From: Pseudobutyrivibrio sp.
Lineage (GTDB): Bacteria; Bacillota_A; Clostridia; Lachnospirales; Lachnospiraceae
Reading direction: 5' to 3'
Length of the DNA: 11,977 nucleotides
NCBI GenBank assembly: GCA_024691465.1
Contig: JAILNO010000241.1
Location: 1 to 11,977, forward strand
Positions 8,501 through 11,977 of this stretch are shown piece after piece (position 1 is the first letter of the stretch; every line of letters starts with the position of its first letter). The notes under the pieces are model-generated. The model did not search any database and was not told where the DNA came from. It worked only from the letters and a program-made list of their open reading frames with translations. The position numbers were made by a program, and so were the translations under genes.

Positions 8501-10399
8501 TCCACTCTCACTTGATATAATAATTGAACCATCACTAAGTGTCTTAACCAGTCTAATCTTCCTATCATCGAATCCCTCTGGCTCACTGAGTAGATAAGGC
8601 GCGAATTCCCCCGTCTGGGTAAGATACATCATATCCTTACCATAGGCTGCAATTATTAGGTTGCCATATGGGTCTATGGCCATACTACGTATCCTGCTAC
8701 CACTATAGAATTCTGTCAGTTCATTATGAATGCTGCTTCCTTCAGTAGTATCAATAATAACCAGCCCATCATCCGTTCCCACATAGAATAGGTCCTGGAA
8801 CTTCTGCACGGCATTGGTTACTAAAGCATCCTGATTGCATGCTCCGAACACATCCACAAATGGAGAAGGACTAAGGCACAGCAATCCCCTTCTATAGGAA
8901 GTGAACCACAGATTGCCTTGATAATCCTCATATATCCTCTCAACTGAGCTATCGAAGGCGCCTGTGTTAAGCAAGCTAATCTGGCCATTCTCATCCATAA
9001 TTGCTACGCCAGAATTAGAAGCTATATAGGTGTAGCCTCCCTCATAGAAATATATGCTGTTAATATCAGATATGCCTTCAGCCTCGATGGTTTCAGTACG
9101 CTCAAACCAATCGTCCTCTTCTTCGTACTTGTATATGCACTGCATATCTGTGCCCACATATAATGCCCCCTGATTGTCAAAAGCTACGCTAGTAGCCTCA
9201 TCACAATCAAAGGTCGTATAATCTGAGTCATTCTCATAACAGAAGATTGTTATATTGCCCTGGCTATTGAGTACCGCCACATGGCCAAAACTATCAGCGG
9301 CTATCCTAGATACATTGCCAATCCCCTTGTATGCCTTAACTATGTGAATCTCTTCATCCACCACATCAGCAATAACTAATCCTGCTGTAGTTCCTATGTA
9401 ATATAGACCATTGGAATCCTGTATGATGCCCCTGATTGAATTGGATGGCAGGCCACCGTCCGTATCAAGTACATCCGTTGACAGATCATCCTTAAGCATG
9501 GTTACACCAGCACCATTAGTGCCTATCCATAATCTATCCTTGCCATCGGCATAGAGGCACTGTACTGATCTGACTGAATCATATAAGCTAAGTAGTTCGA
9601 AGGTATCTCCATTGAATCTATAGAGTCCTCCATAAGTAGCTATCCACATGCTACCGTCATTAGTCTGTACCACATCATTGGCACAGCCACCTATTAGACC
9701 ATTGTCGCTGTTGTACATTCTCTGTATGAAATTAACATTCACACTGGCCTCAGCCTCTATAGGTGATGTATATGCTAACATGGTAAAAAGTAACATCGTT
9801 GCCAATGTCACTTTTGCACCTAGAGACTTCTTTAATTTCTTAGCATTGTGCTTCCTGATTCTATATTTAGAATACTTGCGAACTATAAATATAAGCATGC
9901 ATCCCACGAATGAATCTGCAAAGCACAGGTAGGTAGCAGCTAAGAAGACTGATAATAGAGAATTGAGTCCTAAGGCATCGAAATAGTCCATAAGGGCATC
10001 AGGCAAATATAGACTGAATTCCCCATTAAATGCAACATAGAAAATAATAGAAAGCATAACACTCCTGATAACAGCGAATGTTAAACTGAGACTAAGCATT
10101 GATAGGAATCTACTAAAGTAACGATTGTTCCTACTGAGCATATGTATACTGAAAGCCAGAATCATATCCATTCCAATTAGATATACATCCTGGTGTATGA
10201 AGATAGCAGACAGTCCGCCACTGATAGCTGCCACTAGCACACCTACAACTGGGCCACCATAATAGGCAGCATAAATAGTTCCAGTAATATTGCCATATCC
10301 TGGAAATACTGTTAAGGATGCTACTAATCTGCCTAAGCAATTAAATATCACTCCCAATATCAATATTCGTAACTTTTTCCTTGAATCGAGATTGCTCAT
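5600..10399 (-). CDS. Large propeller hybrid histidine kinase with receiver and HPt
   Basis: A 1599-residue phosphorelay kinase. Order of parts: a multi-spanning N-terminal module (about 6-190) with GYGNITGTIYAAYYGGPVVG, similar to that of the HD-GYP protein at 3339-5456; another helix (about 202-220, before SPIEAEAS); fourteen propeller blades (about 225-830), such as MWIATYGGLYRFNG and LWIGTNGAG; a Y_Y_Y domain (about 850-930); a membrane helix (about 940-965); a coiled coil; HisKA with SHEIRTPINAIIG, His1012; HATPase_c with NILNNAVKYT, DTGIGI and GTGLGM; a receiver with VVDDVEMN, phospho-acceptor Asp1310 in FLDAMMPGMSG, and LSKPIDG; and an HPt domain with HALKSSARLIG, His1465. An acidic linker then leads to a tail of about 70 residues of unknown role. 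All phosphotransfer residues are intact. There is no DNA-binding domain, so the phosphate must pass to a separate regulator. ATG 10399 follows GGTGGGGA by 5 bases; an in-frame TTG at 10414 lies upstream of that site and is unlikely. It starts 17 bases after the upstream stop. Confidence 0.96.
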   Translation of the reverse strand: MSNLDSRKKLRILILGVIFNCLGRLVASLTVFPGYGNITGTIYAAYYGGPVVGVLVAAISGGLSAIFIHQDVYLIGMDMILAFSIHMLSRNNRYFSRFLSMLSLSLTFAVIRSVMLSIIFYVAFNGEFSLYLPDALMDYFDALGLNSLLSVFLAATYLCFADSFVGCMLIFIVRKYSKYRIRKHNAKKLKKSLGAKVTLATMLLFTMLAYTSPIEAEASVNVNFIQRMYNSDNGLIGGCANDVVQTNDGSMWIATYGGLYRFNGDTFELLSLYDSVRSVQCLYADGKDRLWIGTNGAGVTMLKDDLSTDVLDTDGGLPSNSIRGIIQDSNGLYYIGTTAGLVIADVVDEEIHIVKAYKGIGNVSRIAADSFGHVAVLNSQGNITIFCYENDSDYTTFDCDEATSVAFDNQGALYVGTDMQCIYKYEEEDDWFERTETIEAEGISDINSIYFYEGGYTYIASNSGVAIMDENGQISLLNTGAFDSSVERIYEDYQGNLWFTSYRRGLLCLSPSPFVDVFGACNQDALVTNAVQKFQDLFYVGTDDGLVIIDTTEGSSIHNELTEFYSGSRIRSMAIDPYGNLIIAAYGKDMMYLTQTGEFAPYLLSEPEGFDDRKIRLVKTLSDGSIIISSESGLAIIRDRQVDATMRSGRTLSSANILNVLEDDGVILAGSDGDGIAVIKDNRVERYVDRDDGLTSSVILRIVKDKKAAGYFVLTGSGMCYMDADYSVHEISGIPYFNNYDLYQDDNDNVFIMGGAGIYVVRYENLMAGQEAGEDAYMLLDSKAGLPGSLTSNAWNYLEENHILYICGDSGVYRLDINAYSMQISVYKAKITGISLDGKYSDITNSNEIIIPQGTEKVELTLNLNNFTPTDPYVRYYLAGVDTEKIKVQSSDLRPISYYKIPYGTYEFHIEILNEDNKSLVEQVYTITKEREIYETNMFKMYFYTELLILMIVIISSIINGAVYTLTKRQNQEHEEVVRKLQGEKTEALERALRMEEEANKTKSAFLANMSHEIRTPINAIIGMVTMITRESKEESTKKYARDIRSASKTLLSLINDILDFSKIESGNFDLVFGEYDLSVLVNDLVNMISPKANDKNLEFEVDINPNIPQQLYGDDVRIEQIIINILNNAVKYTNEGKVTFVMDYEQLSPENIKLMVSVTDTGIGIKEDEIEKLFSPYRRIDEQRNKKVEGTGLGMSITKSLLEKMNSNLEVTSVYGQGSTFSFAIVQPVMGDEKIGNYELKAESTTSADDRETYHAPNAEILVVDDVEMNLIVAKSLLKRIQIQVQTVSSGFEAVDLCRSKRYDIIFLDAMMPGMSGEETLRMIRNTCHLNDDVPIVVLTANAVKGAREEYLEAGFSNYLSKPIDGLKFEGLIEQYLPEDKIERVVSNELAADSDLQSNDEDELFDAISQIDGIDMAKGIEAAGDRDTYLIVCRSFYDTAASRIQMIKDYYEAGDIDNYTIQVHALKSSARLIGALDLSERALALEMAGKAADMDTINNNTEAVLDIYSKIYDSFHAIYGEEEEDTQDDSKEMIPEDTLQEAYEALKELIPQMEYDGIEMLFDELDQYALPPVDDSKFKELRAALKVFDWDKMEEIIT

Positions 10400-10404
10400 A
10401 TATG

Positions 10405-10412
10405 TCCCCACC
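10405..10412 (-). promoter_or_regulatory. Ribosome binding site that sets the start of the large kinase
   Basis: GGTGGGGA on the minus strand, 5 bases before ATG 10399. It lies between the stop of the upstream gene (10417) and that ATG. It favours ATG 10399 over the in-frame TTG at 10414, which would place the site inside the coding region. Confidence 0.7.
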
Positions 10413-10416
10413 AATA

Positions 10417-11760
10417 CTACTCTTCAATGACGTCTATAATCTTAAGAAATACTTCCACTACAAATGGGTCATACCATACTCCTGACTTCTCCTTAAGCTC
10501 TCGCTTAATCTCATCCACACTGTAACGTTTCCTATATACCCTGTCATGAATCATATCATCATATGCATCTGCCACCGCTATAATTCGGGCAATAAGTGGA
10601 ATATCCTCGCCCTTTTTACCTGAAGGATAACCACTGCCATCATACTTCTCATGATGGTATAGTGCAGCTGCTGCAGACTGAGGAATAGCCTTCATATTCT
10701 CCATAAGTTTAGCGCCCTTGATGGTATGATTCTGAACTATCTTCTCATCCTCTTCAGTAAGCTTGGTGGTCTTGCTTAGGATTCGCTCAGGTACTGCGTA
10801 GTTACCTATGTTGTGAAGCATAGCTCCATAGTAGACCACATCGCAATCCTGCTTATCCATACCCATAGCTTCCGCTATCTTCCTAGAGTAATTAGCCACC
10901 TTGATAGAGTGATTCTTATGATAGTAATCTTTCTCATCGGCGAGAGTACTACATATATTGAACATGTCATCAATTATCTTATTCTGCATGTACAATCTGC
11001 CCTCGAAGCCCATGACAATCCATCCTATGATGGCGCTGATAAGCATAATTGCAAGCCAAAGAGGAATACCTACCATGTATGCTATGCCCAGCGCACCTGA
11101 GAAATATGACTTATGAATATAGTAGGTCATCTCATAGTCAGATAAATCCACATCGCCTGTTAAACTATATAGAATCCAGCCAATATTAGTCTGGCCAGAG
11201 AAATCAGCTGTTGATTTAAGCATCACTTCACCTGATGTGCTAGAGTCATCAGGCAGGTAGATGAAGTAATCCCCATTCTTAAGGGGTATTAGCAAATCTT
11301 GCCCAGCCATGAAGTAATTGAGTGTGATATCATTCTCGTCATAATTCCTAAGATCTATTATCTGAGCTGTCTCCTTGCCACCTACGAACTGGTGCACTTC
11401 CACCTTGCCATTCCAGGCATTGTTTATATAGCAGTTCTCCTTGATATTAACTCTCAACTGCCACTTGGTAAGAATACATCTGGAATTATTAGTAATGGTA
11501 CCCTCGTAGATCTTGCCATTGATAATAGTTCCAGGAAAAGCGTCATTTTTCTCCCAGGAATCTGTAAGAAGACCCCTTGGGTGTATGTCCGCAGTAACCT
11601 CCATGGAAACTGAATCAGACGTGATTGTACGCTCAGTTTTATTAAATTCATTGACTTGTATTACATGGAATAAAAAAGACAATAAAATAAGAACGAATAT
11701 GATTGTTAAAACGATAAAAACTTTTCTAACAAATCCTTTCACTTCGTAAAAAGACTGCAT
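10417..11760 (-). CDS. Membrane HD-GYP protein with degenerate HD motif and CBM2-like sensor
   Basis: A 447-residue protein: one N-terminal helix (about 13-34), an outside domain (about 36-222), a second hydrophobic stretch (about 223-252), then a cytoplasmic HD-GYP domain (about 260-445). The outside domain has GTITNNS, KWQLRVNI (Trp100) and INNAWNG (Trp116), a pattern like family 2 carbohydrate-binding modules; I infer glycan binding or a CBM2 fold. In the HD-GYP domain, NHTIKGA, YHHEKYDGSGYP (Gly377-Tyr378-Pro379) and AVADAYDDM are intact, but the usual HDIGK reads HNIGN, with Asn317 in place of the metal-bridging Asp and Asn in place of the following Lys. It may be a weakened enzyme or a cyclic-di-GMP sensor rather than a normal phosphodiesterase. 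The ATG is supported by GGGGAGG at 11769-11775, 8 bases upstream. It is the first gene after the promoter region and ends 17 bases before the large kinase. Family certain; activity and ligand inferred. Confidence 0.93.
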   Translation of the reverse strand: MQSFYEVKGFVRKVFIVLTIIFVLILLSFLFHVIQVNEFNKTERTITSDSVSMEVTADIHPRGLLTDSWEKNDAFPGTIINGKIYEGTITNNSRCILTKWQLRVNIKENCYINNAWNGKVEVHQFVGGKETAQIIDLRNYDENDITLNYFMAGQDLLIPLKNGDYFIYLPDDSSTSGEVMLKSTADFSGQTNIGWILYSLTGDVDLSDYEMTYYIHKSYFSGALGIAYMVGIPLWLAIMLISAIIGWIVMGFEGRLYMQNKIIDDMFNICSTLADEKDYYHKNHSIKVANYSRKIAEAMGMDKQDCDVVYYGAMLHNIGNYAVPERILSKTTKLTEEDEKIVQNHTIKGAKLMENMKAIPQSAAAALYHHEKYDGSGYPSGKKGEDIPLIARIIAVADAYDDMIHDRVYRKRYSVDEIKRELKEKSGVWYDPFVVEVFLKIIDVIEE

Positions 11761-11777
11761 CCCCGTAACCTCCCCGT

Positions 11778-11793
11778 GTCTAAAAAATTAGAC
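11778..11793 (-). promoter_or_regulatory. Leader hairpin just before the ribosome site
   Basis: A perfect inverted repeat, GTCTAA-TTTT-TTAGAC on the minus strand, ends two bases before the GGGGAGG site (11769-11775). If transcription starts near 11793 the hairpin would sit at the extreme 5' end of the mRNA, where such structures often protect transcripts or affect ribosome loading. It could also be a DNA operator overlapping the start site. The role is inferred. Confidence 0.4.
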
Positions 11794-11799
11794 AAAATA

Positions 11800-11808
11800 A
11801 TAATATCA
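11800..11808 (-). promoter_or_regulatory. Candidate extended -10 promoter element
   Basis: On the minus strand this reads TGATATTAT, that is TG-N-TATTAT, an extended -10 box. The -35 candidate TTCAAT lies 16 bases upstream and is poor, as is often tolerated with an extended -10. Transcription would start near 11793, giving a leader of about 33 bases before the ATG at 11760. It is well placed to drive 10417-11760 and the genes after it. Inferred from pattern only. Confidence 0.4.
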
Positions 11809-11826
11809 CTTTTTTCATAAAATTGA

Positions 11827-11859
11827 AGCAACAATTAATACAATTTATTAATTGTTGCT
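11827..11859 (-). terminator. Stem-loop, likely Rho-independent terminator of the upstream gene
   Basis: A perfect 13-bp stem (arms 11827-11839 and 11847-11859, AGCAACAATTAAT and its complement) encloses a 7-base loop. It can extend about five more pairs with one bulged base. It starts 10 bases after the TAA at 11870. On the minus strand it is followed by TCAATTTTATG, a broken U tract. The stem is AT-rich, so termination may be incomplete. On the plus strand the flanking sequence is less U-rich. Confidence 0.6.
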
Positions 11860-11869
11860 CAATAAATAC

Positions 11870-11977
11870 TTACAAAGTCATACTGATAGCTCCTAAGAGC
11901 TCTTCCACTTCCTCATCAGATGGAATTCCATCATAACAGAGGGCGTAATCTATAAGCTGCTCGAAAGCACTCTTCCT
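11870..11977 (-). CDS. C-terminal end of an unidentified upstream gene
   Basis: The last 35 codons plus TAA of a gene that enters from the right edge. The visible peptide starts RKSAFEQLIDYAL, continues acidic (SDEEVEELLGAI) and ends SMTL. The codon use matches the neighbours, and a stem-loop follows 10 bases after the stop, which supports a real gene end. The family cannot be named from this piece. The motif FEQLIDYAL with a following acidic helix resembles FDELDQYAL near the end of the large kinase at 5600-10399, so it might be the tail of another hybrid kinase. That is a hypothesis from a short match. It could equally be an unrelated helical protein. Confidence 0.7.
   Translation of the reverse strand, partial: RKSAFEQLIDYALCYDGIPSDEEVEELLGAISMTL

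Noticed and set aside
10400..10414. TTG start five codons upstream for the large kinase
   Set aside because: It would put the GGTGGGGA ribosome site inside the gene and has no upstream site of its own; ATG 10399 is better placed.
11761..11869. Cyclic-di-GMP riboswitch in the leader
   Set aside because: An attractive idea given the HD-GYP genes, but the region is under 110 bases, is filled by the stem-loop and promoter, and shows no GEMM-like conserved core.
1..11977. tRNA or rRNA genes, CRISPR arrays, insertion sequences
   Set aside because: Coding density is nearly complete and none of the gaps holds cloverleaf structures, regular direct repeats or transposase-like sequence.

Overview
This window looks like an accessory signalling locus from an anaerobic Firmicute of the Lachnospiraceae type (Butyrivibrio, Roseburia or Lachnospira relatives). 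The reasons are moderately AT-rich DNA, heavy use of ATA, AGG and AAG codons, strong G-rich Shine-Dalgarno sites, and domain combinations typical of clostridial signalling proteins. The family assignment is an inference; nothing here, such as rRNA, fixes the species. All genes lie on the minus strand, so transcription runs from high to low coordinates. I see no credible plus-strand gene.

Layout in transcription order. (1) 11870-11977 is the last 35 codons of an upstream gene, followed by a strong stem-loop (11827-11859). (2) 11761-11826 is a short promoter and leader with an extended -10 candidate, a small hairpin and a strong ribosome site. (3) 10417-11760 encodes a 447-residue membrane HD-GYP protein. 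Its outside domain resembles a family 2 carbohydrate-binding module, and its HD pair reads HN. (4) 5600-10399 encodes a 1599-residue hybrid histidine kinase: multi-spanning membrane module, 14-blade sensor propeller, Y_Y_Y domain, HisKA, HATPase, receiver, HPt and an extra C-terminal tail. (5) 5457-5599 is a gap of about 140 bases with an imperfect palindrome and a possible 15-codon leader ORF. (6) 3339-5456 encodes a 705-residue membrane HD-GYP protein with intact catalytic motifs. (7) 1-3320 encodes a second propeller hybrid kinase, cut by the window edge at the start of its receiver domain.

Genes 3 and 4 are 17 bases apart, and genes 6 and 7 are 18 bases apart, so each pair is very likely co-transcribed. 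All four may form one operon. The order HD-GYP, kinase, HD-GYP, kinase suggests a cassette that pairs extracellular sensing (Reg_prop/Y_Y_Y kinases, which in Bacteroides sense glycan fragments) with cyclic-di-GMP breakdown or binding. No GGDEF cyclase and no DNA-binding output domain is visible, so the output partners must lie outside the window or in the missing end of the last gene.

The most interesting points are the HN substitution in the first HD-GYP protein, its CBM2-like sensor, the related membrane module on the N-termini of a kinase and of an HD-GYP protein, and a C-terminal tail motif shared by the big kinase and the upstream partial gene.
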